Origin: DASVLX01 sp035552275
GTDB lineage: Bacteria; Actinomycetota; Actinomycetes; Mycobacteriales; Pseudonocardiaceae
NCBI GenBank assembly: GCA_035552275.1
Contig: DASZLR010000065.1
Coordinates: 1-64,000, forward strand
Length of the DNA stretch: 64,000 nucleotides
Direction: 5' to 3'
In this document: positions 1 to 9,226 of the stretch, one piece after another
Layout: the number at the start of each line of letters is the position of its first letter
How positions within the stretch are numbered: the first letter of the stretch is position 1
Notes under the pieces: model-generated
The model's database searches: none
What the model was told of the DNA's origin: nothing
What the model saw: only the letters and a program-made list of their open reading frames with translations
Translations under genes and position numbers: made by a program

Positions 1-1908
<1,908 letters not shown>

Positions 1909-1994
1909 CGTGAAGAAGGCTGTACGCGGACGGCTGCGCATGGTTACATAGGGGCCTCTCCTTTACCGAAAGACCCCGCGGGAGCGCACTCTCC

Positions 1995-2396
1995 ATGTAT
2001 CGCGGCAGCCTGAGCGACGATGGCTTCGATGATCTGGATGCCGGTGACATCGGCGGCGGCCGGCACGCCAGCGGAGGTTGGCGGTCCCGGCCCCCGAGCC
2101 ACGCCAACTATGACGAGCCCGACGACAGGGATGATTACGGCGACGACGCGCAGGGCGACCTGACCACGTATCTGCGGCCGGTCGCGTCCCGCCGGTCTCC
2201 GACATCCCGATCGGCCGGACCGCCCCGGTCATCCCGGCTGCCCGGCCCGACTCGGTTCGCCAGCTCGTCCCGGCTGCCCCGTCCGTCGAAGTTCGCGCCG
2301 CCCAGCGAGCTGTCCGAGTACGCGGGATACGCGGTGATGGCGTTCATCGCGGTGGCTATCGTGATGATTTTCATCGTGCTACTGCTGAACCGTTGA
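1995..2396 (+). CDS. Small protein with one C-terminal membrane segment
   Basis: 133 residues of unknown function. The N-terminal two thirds is polar, first Asp/Gly-rich then Arg/Ser/Pro-rich and probably disordered. A single hydrophobic helix (roughly residues 108-130, VMAFIAVAIVMIFIVLLL) ends just before the C-terminal Asn-Arg, so it looks like a tail-anchored or single-pass protein with the long segment in the cytoplasm. ATG start; no strong Shine-Dalgarno is seen. I do not recognise the family. Composition and codon use fit a real actinobacterial gene. Confidence 0.6.
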   Translation: MYRGSLSDDGFDDLDAGDIGGGRHASGGWRSRPPSHANYDEPDDRDDYGDDAQGDLTTYLRPVASRRSPTSRSAGPPRSSRLPGPTRFASSSRLPRPSKFAPPSELSEYAGYAVMAFIAVAIVMIFIVLLLNR

Positions 2397-2495
2397 TTTT
2401 ATATTGATAAACAATTGATCTTATTTGGTATTGTGCCCGCGGTTCCTTCATGGTTTCCTTTGGTCAATAGGGAAATCGGCCGAAGGGAGCGGGCC

Positions 2496-2765
2496 ATGCA
2501 CGGCGGCGGTGGCGGGGGTTTCAGCGGTGGACACCATGGCGGCGGCTTCGGCGGGCACAGCCACACCAGCTCGTCCAGCCATCATCATCACGGCGGCTAC
2601 CAGGCCGCCAACGACGCGTTTCTCTACAACAATCTCGGCCAGTACCGGCAGCGCGACCTATATCGGCGGGGCAGTCGGCGGCAGCGCGGTAACGTGGTGT
2701 CGGTGGTTTTCTCGCTGCTGTTCTTCGCGGCGGTGCTGGCCATTGTCATCATGAACGCGCATTGA
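2496..2765 (+). CDS. Gly/His-rich small membrane protein
   Basis: 89 residues. The start ATG is chosen because it follows a purine-rich site (cgaagggagc) and the Gly/His-rich region begins at once. Residues 2-35 are almost only Gly, His and Ser (HGGGGGGFSGGHHGGG, then SSSSHHHHGG), a composition that could bind metal ions. A polar stretch follows, then a C-terminal membrane helix (VVSVVFSLLFFAAVLAIVIM) ending in NAH. The upstream gene also encodes a tail-anchored small protein. Metal binding is inference from composition only. Confidence 0.55.
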   Translation: MHGGGGGGFSGGHHGGGFGGHSHTSSSSHHHHGGYQAANDAFLYNNLGQYRQRDLYRRGSRRQRGNVVSVVFSLLFFAAVLAIVIMNAH

Positions 2766-2834
2766 GACCAGGCGTTACTCCATCGGGTGAAGCTGCCCGA
2801 GTGCTGGCCGCTACCCAGGCGGGCGATCCGCGTT

Positions 2835-2883
2835 AGTGTCAACCATGGTTGACACTCGCTAGCCGTCAACGTATGTTGACGGC
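2835..2883. promoter_or_regulatory. Twin palindromic operator upstream of HTH/ClpN pair
   Basis: Two 22-bp palindromes share the core GTCAAC-N4-GTTGAC. The first (2835-2856) is perfect: arm AGTGTCAACCA followed by its exact complement. The second (2862-2883) has one central mismatch and ends directly before the ATG of the HTH gene. Their centres are 27 bp apart. The position suggests autoregulation by the HTH protein encoded next, which is inference. Confidence 0.65.
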
Positions 2884-3123
2884 ATGAGCGAAGTCGCCGA
2901 CGACCTGGCCGACGAGGTCGGCAGCACCGATCCGGGCACCGGTTTGCGTGCCGCCCGATCGCTGCGTCGGCTTGCCGAGACCGTCGAAATCCTGCACGTC
3001 GACAACGCACGCCGGCATGGTTGGTCGTGGCAGGAGATCGCGGACGAGCTCGGGATCAGCCGGCAGGCCGTGCACAAGAAGCACGCTCGGCGGAATTCGC
3101 TCCGACCCGAGTGGGAGGCGTGA
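2884..3123 (+). CDS. Small helix-turn-helix DNA-binding protein
   Basis: 79 residues. The C-terminal half holds a clear helix-turn-helix (WSWQEIADELGISRQAVHKK) like those of actinobacterial small regulators found next to Clp N-domain genes. It contains no effector domain. The stop overlaps the start of the downstream ClpN gene (TGATG), so the two are translationally coupled. The two strong palindromes immediately upstream are its likely operators. Confidence 0.8.
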   Translation: MSEVADDLADEVGSTDPGTGLRAARSLRRLAETVEILHVDNARRHGWSWQEIADELGISRQAVHKKHARRNSLRPEWEA

Positions 3124-3707
3124 TGCTGGAGAGGTTCACCAAGCCGGCCCGACAGGTCGTGGTCGGCGCGCGGGAACAGGCCCGCGAACTCGGACACCAT
3201 TTCGTTGGGACAGAACACATTCTGCTCGCGTTGCTGGCGACCGAGGGACCGGACCCGGCCGTCGAGGCGTTGCGCGAGAGCGGGGTCGAGCTGGCCACCA
3301 TTCGAGCCGAGATCGGGCGGATGGTCGGTCGGGGCGAGCCGACCGACGACGATCAGGACGACTTCGACCCGGACGCTTTGCGCGCGATCGGCATCGACCC
3401 GGACCGGGTGCGCGCCAAGCTTGAGGCGACGTTCGGCGCGGGCGCGATGGACTGGCTGCGCTCGCGCGGGCGGTCGACGTCCCGCCATGGTTCCCGGATC
3501 AGCATGACCCGGCGCGCCAAGAAGGTGCTCGAACTGTCGTTGCGCGAGGCCGTGCGGATGCACTATGGATACATCGACACACCGCATGTGCTGCTGGGAC
3601 TGCTGCGGGAGGGACGTGGCATCGCGGTGCACGCGCTGCGCAACAGCGGTGTCAACCTGACCGAACTCCGCCGCCGGACGTTGGCGTCACTCGACCAGGC
3701 CGCCTAA
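3123..3707 (+). CDS. Clp N-domain protein (ClpC2-like)
   Basis: 194 residues made of Clp N-terminal repeats and no ATPase module. The first repeat includes FVGTEHILLALLATEG; the second, after an Asp-rich linker, includes YIDTPHVLLGLLREG. Stand-alone ClpN proteins such as mycobacterial ClpC2 resemble the substrate/adaptor domain of ClpC1 and may sequester ligands or adaptors of the Clp protease; that role is family knowledge, not shown here. The ATG overlaps the stop of the HTH gene, which fixes the start and makes a two-gene unit. Confidence 0.85.
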   Translation: MLERFTKPARQVVVGAREQARELGHHFVGTEHILLALLATEGPDPAVEALRESGVELATIRAEIGRMVGRGEPTDDDQDDFDPDALRAIGIDPDRVRAKLEATFGAGAMDWLRSRGRSTSRHGSRISMTRRAKKVLELSLREAVRMHYGYIDTPHVLLGLLREGRGIAVHALRNSGVNLTELRRRTLASLDQAA

Positions 3708-3789
3708 TTGGCCTGCGCGTCGGCCCCGAGTGGCGTAGAACTCGATGCCAAGGCTCAGTGCGGCGACACGACCGAGGGAGAGGTTGATC

Positions 3790-4485
3790 ATGGCTCTGCC
3801 ACCTGTTGTTGACCACGACACCTGGCGCAAGGAGTTGGCCGAGCTGCGTGCCCGCGAGAAAGCGGCCACCAGGGAACTCGACGCGATCGCCGCGCAGCGC
3901 CGACGGCTCCCGATGGTGAAAATGCCCGACTACACGCTGACCGGCGCCGAGGGACCGGTCCGGCTGGTCGACATCTTCGACGGCACATCGCAGCTCATCG
4001 TCTACCACCACATGTGGAACCCCGACCAGAACGCCGAATGGCAGTGCGGCGGCTGCACCAGTTACACCTCCTCATTCACCCGGCTCGATTTCCTCGACAA
4101 CTACGACGCGCGATTTGTGATCGTCACCCCGGGCCCGATCGACGCGGCGCTCGCGTACGCCGAAAGCGTCGGCAACAAGATGACCTGGTATTCAACCGCG
4201 GACAGCTCGTTCGGCGCCGATGTCGACGCACCGCCCGGCGGGGGCTTCGGGATGAACGTCTTCTTGCGGGACGGCGATACGGTGTACCGCACCTGGCACA
4301 CGAGCGGTCGAGGCGTCGAACAGCTCACCTTCACGTTCCCCTTGGTCGACGTGCTTCCCTATGGGCGCCGGGAGGCGTGGCAGGACTCTCCGGAGGGTTG
4401 GCCGAAGGCGCCCACCTACTCCGGATGGCTCGACTCGCCCGATATCGCCCGGTTGTACGGTCCCGCTGCTGTACCACCTGAATAG
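3790..4485 (+). CDS. DUF899 (thioredoxin-like) family protein
   Basis: 231 residues. Typical DUF899 features are the N-terminal WRKELAELRAREKAATRELDAIAAQRR helix region, then a thioredoxin-like fold with VDIFDGTSQLIVYHHMW, a short Cys segment (WQCGGCTSY) and VTPGPID. DUF899 proteins are predicted thioredoxin-fold enzymes of unknown substrate. The ATG is preceded by gagggagagg at good spacing; an upstream in-frame ATG (3745) has no ribosome site. It is transcribed away from the ClpN gene after an 80-bp gap. Confidence 0.85.
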   Translation: MALPPVVDHDTWRKELAELRAREKAATRELDAIAAQRRRLPMVKMPDYTLTGAEGPVRLVDIFDGTSQLIVYHHMWNPDQNAEWQCGGCTSYTSSFTRLDFLDNYDARFVIVTPGPIDAALAYAESVGNKMTWYSTADSSFGADVDAPPGGGFGMNVFLRDGDTVYRTWHTSGRGVEQLTFTFPLVDVLPYGRREAWQDSPEGWPKAPTYSGWLDSPDIARLYGPAAVPPE

Positions 4486-4535
4486 AAACCGAAACGCCGT
4501 CGTCGGCCGGCCTTCGTCGGTCGTGACCCAATGGA

Positions 4536-5582
4536 TCAGGACACGTTCTGCACCCGCCAGTGCGAGTTCGTGGCGATCACCTTGTACGAGAGCGGGCAGT
4601 TCGCGCCGCCGCCAGGCACCTGCCTGCTGTTGCTGGCCGAGGCCCAGGTGAACTTGCCGTTGACCAGGAGCATGATGTCGTTGGACTCCCAGGCCATGCC
4701 CCGCGTCTCCGTGCAGAAGTAACCGGTGCTGGTGGCGGGATTGCTGGTCGAATAGAACTCGGCGATGTCCCAGCCCTGAATACCGGGCTTGCCGGTGGCA
4801 CCCGAGGACGAGTACAAGCTGTCCCACGCCTTGGTCTGGAAGTTGTAGAGATACGCGGTCCAGGTGTTCGTGGCCGGGTTGGTCTGGCGGATCTGCACCC
4901 AGTAGGAGGGAAGGCCATAGCTGCTGGTCATATAGGTGCTCAGGAAGCTTGCGTCGATTTTCCGGCCGGGCTGCCAGCCACGGGCGCCGCTGGGATAGCC
5001 GCACCAGTCGAACGGCGACACGCTGTATCCGTCGCTGTTGGCGACCGTGGTGACTTCGATGCAGCTGTTGGCGGCGGGATACAGGGTCGGGCTGAGGACG
5101 GAGTCCTGGTCGGAGGCCGACAGCTCGCTGCCGGTCGGGGTGATGCTCTGCATCGCCGCCATGCCTGTCGTGGCAGCCGTGAGCTGAATACCGGAGTCGA
5201 AGTGATGTGTCGTGTTATCCGTGGTGGCGACCGGGTCCGGCTGTTGCCCGGATGGGGATTGCGGACCTGCTGCCGAAAACCGGGTGTTGCTGTCGCCCCA
5301 GCCACTCAGCCGGGCATCGTGTGCCTCGGTGAAGCGCCGGGTCAGCCCCGGCGACACGGAGAATCGCCGCAGACCGGACACCGACCGGCCACTGTACGAC
5401 GTGGGAAGGCCGGATTCGGCCGACCGGACGGCCGCCGGGTGGCTGCCGACGGTGATCGCCGAACTGGCCGGGGCCAATGCCAGTGACAGTCCGAGGAGCG
5501 TCGCCACCACCGCTGACACGCGCATCGGGCGGGACCAGAGGGCCTGGGACAACCTGGACAGCACGGTACTGCTCGACATCAT
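4536..5582 (-). CDS. Secreted protein of unknown function
   Basis: 348 residues with an N-terminal export signal: an extended basic N-region, a hydrophobic core VVATLLGLSLALA and a likely cleavage after APASSA. The mature part is Ser/Thr/Asn/Trp-rich with few charges and contains several Cys (IEVTTVANSDGYSVSPFDWCGY; GYFCTETRGMAWES; GGGANCPLSY), suggesting an extracellular beta-rich, disulphide-bonded protein. I cannot assign a catalytic motif. An aagga site lies upstream of the first ATG; a second Met at residue 20 would give a shorter signal peptide. It is convergent with the DUF899 gene. Confidence 0.7.
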   Translation of the reverse strand: MMSSSTVLSRLSQALWSRPMRVSAVVATLLGLSLALAPASSAITVGSHPAAVRSAESGLPTSYSGRSVSGLRRFSVSPGLTRRFTEAHDARLSGWGDSNTRFSAAGPQSPSGQQPDPVATTDNTTHHFDSGIQLTAATTGMAAMQSITPTGSELSASDQDSVLSPTLYPAANSCIEVTTVANSDGYSVSPFDWCGYPSGARGWQPGRKIDASFLSTYMTSSYGLPSYWVQIRQTNPATNTWTAYLYNFQTKAWDSLYSSSGATGKPGIQGWDIAEFYSTSNPATSTGYFCTETRGMAWESNDIMLLVNGKFTWASASNSRQVPGGGANCPLSYKVIATNSHWRVQNVS

Positions 5583-5756
5583 TGACGAGTTCCTTCTGCG
5601 GGCGGCGGGACAGGGGGCCGGCGTCGGACTTGCGATTTCGACGACCTGGCTGGGTACGCAACCACCCGCGCGCCGAGTACGGCATCGGGAGAAAGCCGTA
5701 TCTGTGGCACGGGGTCTGTGTGTAGGTGGGTGGGGCGGGCAGTCCTCTGCCGCGAG

Positions 5757-5915
5757 TCAGGCCGGGTCACCGAGGGTGGCGAGCCAGACAATTGGGGTGA
5801 CGGTGAGTCCGTACTGGTGCGAGCCTCGCCGGCCCAGCGCGATCCAACGGACGTGGCGGCTGGTGGTCAGCGCCCATCCCCACACTTCGCGAGCGCCCGA
5901 CTGCCATGTCCACAT
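5757..5915 (-). CDS. Possible small ORF or gene remnant
   Basis: A 52-residue Trp-rich frame (starts MWTWQSGAREVWGWALTTSR) in an otherwise gene-free stretch of about 410 bp (5583-5996). Its composition looks coding, and the frame stays open upstream of the Met without a start, so it may be the 3' end of a lost gene rather than a live gene. No ribosome site is visible. The rest of the gap holds only promoter space for the secreted-protein gene. Confidence 0.25.
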   Translation of the reverse strand: MWTWQSGAREVWGWALTTSRHVRWIALGRRGSHQYGLTVTPIVWLATLGDPA

Positions 5916-5996
5916 TGGACACAGCGGCCGGGTGTAGCGATCCTGGCGACCAACTGCCCGCGACGGGCCGGGCAGCGCGCCTTTCGTCCTGCGATA

Positions 5997-6704
5997 TCAG
6001 GTGTGGTCCGACGCCACCTCGTCCTCGACGTGGTCCCTCTTGACGTACAGGTCCCAGTAACGCTGGGCGAGATCCTCGGCCGAGACCACTGCGAGGCGCT
6101 GCTCGCCGCCCCAGGCGGACGCGTTGCGGTGTGCCTCGCTTCCCTCGATCAGCGCCCCGATCAGCAGCGCGCCGGCGTAAACGTTCTTCGGCCCCAACTC
6201 GGCGTGCAGAGTGTGGACGTAATTGCGCAGCCCCGCGACCACGATGCCGGCGCTGGCCAGGTGCGGCATCGGGTACTTGGCCGCCGCCCCCAGCGCGAAG
6301 AGAAGCCCGCCGTCGCCCCGTTCCAACATTCCTGGCAGCACTCGCCGGACCAGCGCGACCGGGGTCAGGAGGAACTTGTCGAGCAGCGGCGTCACGGTGG
6401 CGACATCGATCTCGGACGGGCTCTTCATGATGCTGGCGTCGCCCGCGGGGCTGTATTCCAGGACATTGATGGACCCGAAACGAGCCTCGATCGCGTCCGC
6501 CGCGTTCAGGGCCGCCGCGCGATCGGTGAGATCAGCCTGGAACCCGGCCGCCTCCACTCCTTCGCCGGCCAACATGCCGACCATGTCGTCCAAGCGGCCC
6601 TGGTCCCGCGCCACCAGCGCGACACGGAATCCTTCGCGCCCGAACCGGCGGGCCACTGCCAGGCCCAGAGCAGGGCCGGCGCCGAAGATCGCGATCGTCC
6701 TCAT
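5997..6704 (-). CDS. Divergent SDR-family NAD(P)-binding protein
   Basis: 235 residues with a Rossmann fold. The N-terminal nucleotide motif is IFGAGPALGLAVARRFGREG, and ARDQGRLDDM follows at the cofactor-selectivity position. The classical catalytic YxxxK is absent: the aligned segment reads LASAGIVVAGLRNY, so activity as a normal SDR reductase is doubtful. The start is set by a strong gggagga site; an upstream Met would have none. Divergent from a TetR gene with shared inverted repeats between them, so it is the probable regulated target. Confidence 0.8.
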   Translation of the reverse strand: MRTIAIFGAGPALGLAVARRFGREGFRVALVARDQGRLDDMVGMLAGEGVEAAGFQADLTDRAAALNAADAIEARFGSINVLEYSPAGDASIMKSPSEIDVATVTPLLDKFLLTPVALVRRVLPGMLERGDGGLLFALGAAAKYPMPHLASAGIVVAGLRNYVHTLHAELGPKNVYAGALLIGALIEGSEAHRNASAWGGEQRLAVVSAEDLAQRYWDLYVKRDHVEDEVASDHT

Positions 6705-6720
6705 GTGTTCCTCCCGTAAC

Positions 6721-6770
6721 TTGAGGACCGTTTCAACTTTCACGCTAGCGCAACTTGAAGGGTTCCCTCA
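6721..6770. promoter_or_regulatory. Inverted repeats between SDR and TetR genes
   Basis: Left arm ttgaggaccgtttcaa (6721-6736) and right arm ttgaagggttccctca (6755-6770) are imperfect inverse copies separated by 18 bp. Both carry TTGA/TCAA half-sites. Placement in the divergent intergenic region fits a TetR operator; this is inference. Confidence 0.45.
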
Positions 6771-6793
6771 CCTTTGCGCCTACACTTCGGTGT

Positions 6794-7423
6794 ATGACTA
6801 CCGCGCGCCCCTTGCGGCAGGACGCGGCGCGGAACCGCGAGCGCCTCGTGCTGGCTGCCTGCGAGGCGTTTCGCCGGAAGGGGCTGGACGTGCCCCTGGA
6901 GGAGATCGCGCGGGAGGCGGGCGTGGCGATCGGCACGCTCTACAACCGGTTCGCCAGCCGTGGTGAGCTGGTCGACGCGGCGCTGGGACCGCTGGCGCAG
7001 CGCGCGGTGGAGCTGGCCGAGCGGGCGGCTCGCACCGAGGACCCGTGGCAGGCGTTCGTGTCGCTTGCCGAGGACACCTGCGCGCTGTTCGCTGACGACC
7101 GGGGTTATGCCGATGTGTACCGGTCCCGCGTCTCGGGCACTCCCGTCATCGCCGCCGCGCAGGCGCGGCTCTTGGCCCTCAAGGCGACCATCATGGCGCG
7201 GGCCAAACGGGCCGGTGTGCTCCGCGCCGACGTCGAACCCACCGACCTCGCCCTCATCATCTGGGGCATCGTCGGCACCATGGACGCCACCCGCGACATC
7301 GCCCCCGACGCCTGGCGCCGGCACCTGTCGCTGGTGCTCGACGGCCTCCGTCCCCAAGCGGCGCACCCCCTCCCCATCCCGCCGCTGACCGCCAGCCAAC
7401 TCCGGAACGCCGCGCCCAAGTAG
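6794..7423 (+). CDS. TetR-family transcriptional regulator
   Basis: 209 residues. N-terminal TetR helix-turn-helix: ARNRERLVLAACEAFRRKGL, then IAREAGVAIGTLYNRFASR, then the variable ligand-binding helices. The ATG at the start of MTTARPLRQDAARN is preferred over an earlier Met because the TetR domain normally begins within about 10-20 residues. Transcribed away from the SDR gene; likely represses it and itself through the shared intergenic inverted repeats. The ligand is unknown. Confidence 0.85.
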   Translation: MTTARPLRQDAARNRERLVLAACEAFRRKGLDVPLEEIAREAGVAIGTLYNRFASRGELVDAALGPLAQRAVELAERAARTEDPWQAFVSLAEDTCALFADDRGYADVYRSRVSGTPVIAAAQARLLALKATIMARAKRAGVLRADVEPTDLALIIWGIVGTMDATRDIAPDAWRRHLSLVLDGLRPQAAHPLPIPPLTASQLRNAAPK

Positions 7424-7563
7424 CCCATCCGAGGCTGTGCCGATCTGTCCACATTGGCCTGTTCGAGTGAATCGACGGCGCGACCGAACTGTAGATCAGA
7501 TTCGATCCTCGCGGAGTTCGGAGATGATGTCGGTCGAGCGATTCAGCAGAGCCTTGTCGTGGT

Positions 7564-7947
7564 TCACGATGCGGCTATTTCGTAGGTCAGGATGAAGTCG
7601 TCGTCGGGGGTGATCTCAGCGGTGCCGGTGATGCCGGTCAGATCGCCGCTGCCCGATCCGGGCACGATCAGCAACGACAGGTCCTGCACGTCGCCGTTCT
7701 TCGTCGCGCGGTGCGCGACCAGGAAACGACCTTTGAGACCGTCGAACTCGACCTCGTACTTCTCGATCGCGACATACACGGCCGGGCCGCCTTCGACGCT
7801 CGTCATCGTCGCCGCCAGGACGCTGGTTCCGGTGATCTCGCCGGTGAACGTCTTCTCGCCGTGCGTGCGGCCGACCTCCGGCCAGGTCTCGTCCGGCGCG
7901 GACTCCCACTTGTCGAAGGTGAACGCGCCGGTGACCTGCTTAGTCAT
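7564..7947 (-). CDS. DUF3224 family protein
   Basis: 127 residues with the DUF3224 pattern: N-terminal VTGAFTFDKWESAPDE, a central SVEGGPAVYVAIEKYEV and C-terminal GSGSGDLTGITGTAEI...YEI. DUF3224 proteins are small beta-barrels resembling allene oxide cyclase; function is unknown. The ATG overlaps the stop of the DUF397 gene (ATGA), so it is the third cistron of an XRE-DUF397-DUF3224 operon. A DUF3224 in this position is less usual than the XRE-DUF397 pair alone. Confidence 0.85.
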   Translation of the reverse strand: MTKQVTGAFTFDKWESAPDETWPEVGRTHGEKTFTGEITGTSVLAATMTSVEGGPAVYVAIEKYEVEFDGLKGRFLVAHRATKNGDVQDLSLLIVPGSGSGDLTGITGTAEITPDDDFILTYEIAAS

Positions 7948-8159
7948 GACCGGAGGCTGCCGAGGAACGCGGCGAACGCGCCCGGCTCGACGGCCAGGGT
8001 CGGGCCGTCGACGTTCTTCGAGTCGCGCACCGCGACCGCCGTCGGGACGAACGCGATCTCGACGCAGTTCGTCTCGGTCGCGCTGTAGGTGCTCTTACGC
8101 CAGGCGATCTCGACGCAGTTCGCCTCGGTGCCGCTGTAGCTGCTCTTGCGCCAGATCAT
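7944..8159 (-). CDS. DUF397 protein with internal 17-residue tandem duplication
   Basis: 71 residues. DUF397 proteins are small partners of XRE/DUF5753 regulators in actinobacteria, shown in some cases to form antitoxin-like or WhiJ-type regulatory pairs. The diagnostic motif appears twice in tandem: WRKSSYSGTEANCVEIA then WRKSTYSATETNCVEIA (51-bp units, 8103-8153 and 8052-8102), followed by the usual VRDSK and a C-terminal AAFLGSL. A normal DUF397 has one such motif. ATGA overlaps link it to the genes on both sides. Confidence 0.9.
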   Translation of the reverse strand: MIWRKSSYSGTEANCVEIAWRKSTYSATETNCVEIAFVPTAVAVRDSKNVDGPTLAVEPGAFAAFLGSLRS

Positions 8160-9022
8160 GTGGTGCCTTCCTCCGGTTCCAGCTTGAACATCAAGCGGGC
8201 GATCGTCCGGGCCGATTCTTCCTCATCCAGCGCCGACTTTTCCAGCAGGCCCATCGCCTTCTCGTAAGCCGTGATCTCGGGCTTCTCCTCCAGGAACAGC
8301 CCGGCAGCCAGCGATTCGACATAGACCACCGGCCGCGCGCCCGTGAACCGGAGCAGCGAGAACGAGCCGTTGGTAGCCGCGTGCACGCCGACCGAAGCTG
8401 GGATGACCCGGATGGTGATCGTTGGCCAGTTGGCCATGGTGAGTAGGTGCTCCAACTGCCGGTGCTGCACGTCCCGGCCACCGACCGGTCGGTGCAAGAC
8501 CGGCTCGTCTATGAACGCGGTCAGCTTGGGCGGGAACTGCCGATGCAGCACCGAATGCCGGGCCAGCCGGGTCACCATCCGATCCTCGATCTGATCTTCT
8601 GGGACGAGCCCGGAGTCGGCCATGAGTGCACGCGTGTACTCGCCGGTCTGCAACAGGCCCGGCATGACGACCGTCTCTACGTTGGTGATAGAGGTGGCGT
8701 GGCTTTCCAGCCAGATCAGCGTGCGCCGCCGTTCATCGAGCGTGGAACCCTTGCGCACCAGGGCATCGCTCTGGTCGGCTTCCTTGGCGAGCTGTAGAAG
8801 CTCGTCGCGCTCCTTGCCGATCACGTCGTAGACGGCCAGCAGGGTCGCGATGTCCTGGATCAGCACGCCGCGCCGGCCGCCCTCCGCGCGGCTGATCTTG
8901 CTCATCGAGAACCCGGTTTTCTCCTTGACGTCCTCCTGGGTCATCTCCAAGGTCTCGCGGTGGCGTTTGAGTTCCGCGCCGAGTTCGCGAGCGCGGATGG
9001 TGGGCAGTTCTGGTTCCGTCAT
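8156..9022 (-). CDS. XRE-family regulator with DUF5753 domain
   Basis: 288 residues. N-terminal helix-turn-helix (LGAELKRHRETLEMTQEDVKEKTGFSMSKISRAEGG), then the DUF5753 domain with conserved pieces LLQTGEYTRALM, FIDEPVLHRPVGG and ITIRVIPASVGVHAA. Such proteins pair with DUF397 partners and control differentiation or secondary metabolism in streptomycetes (family knowledge). First gene of a three-gene coupled operon. The 204 bp upstream (to the MFS gene) contain the divergent promoters; no clear operator stands out. Confidence 0.9.
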   Translation of the reverse strand: MTEPELPTIRARELGAELKRHRETLEMTQEDVKEKTGFSMSKISRAEGGRRGVLIQDIATLLAVYDVIGKERDELLQLAKEADQSDALVRKGSTLDERRRTLIWLESHATSITNVETVVMPGLLQTGEYTRALMADSGLVPEDQIEDRMVTRLARHSVLHRQFPPKLTAFIDEPVLHRPVGGRDVQHRQLEHLLTMANWPTITIRVIPASVGVHAATNGSFSLLRFTGARPVVYVESLAAGLFLEEKPEITAYEKAMGLLEKSALDEEESARTIARLMFKLEPEEGTT

Positions 9023-9226
9023 GGTGTCGTCCCATCCTCGTGATGTGTGGGTGCGAACATCATGGCGGAAGGCGCCGACAATGGGCGCTAGGGAAACGCC
9101 CGAAATCTACAGGTCCACTCGAACGGATCAACGTTTGCCGGGCTGGCAAGAACCATATGCCATGTTCGCTGAAATCGATTGTCGCGCCGACGTTGGTAGA
9201 CTACCCGACGACGGGGGAGGGTTCGC

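Noticed and set aside
7496..7567. A 23-residue frame (MNHDKALLNRSTDIISELRED) overlapping the DUF3224 stop
   Set aside because: Too short and unrecognised; the GTGA overlap is suggestive but not enough to call a gene.
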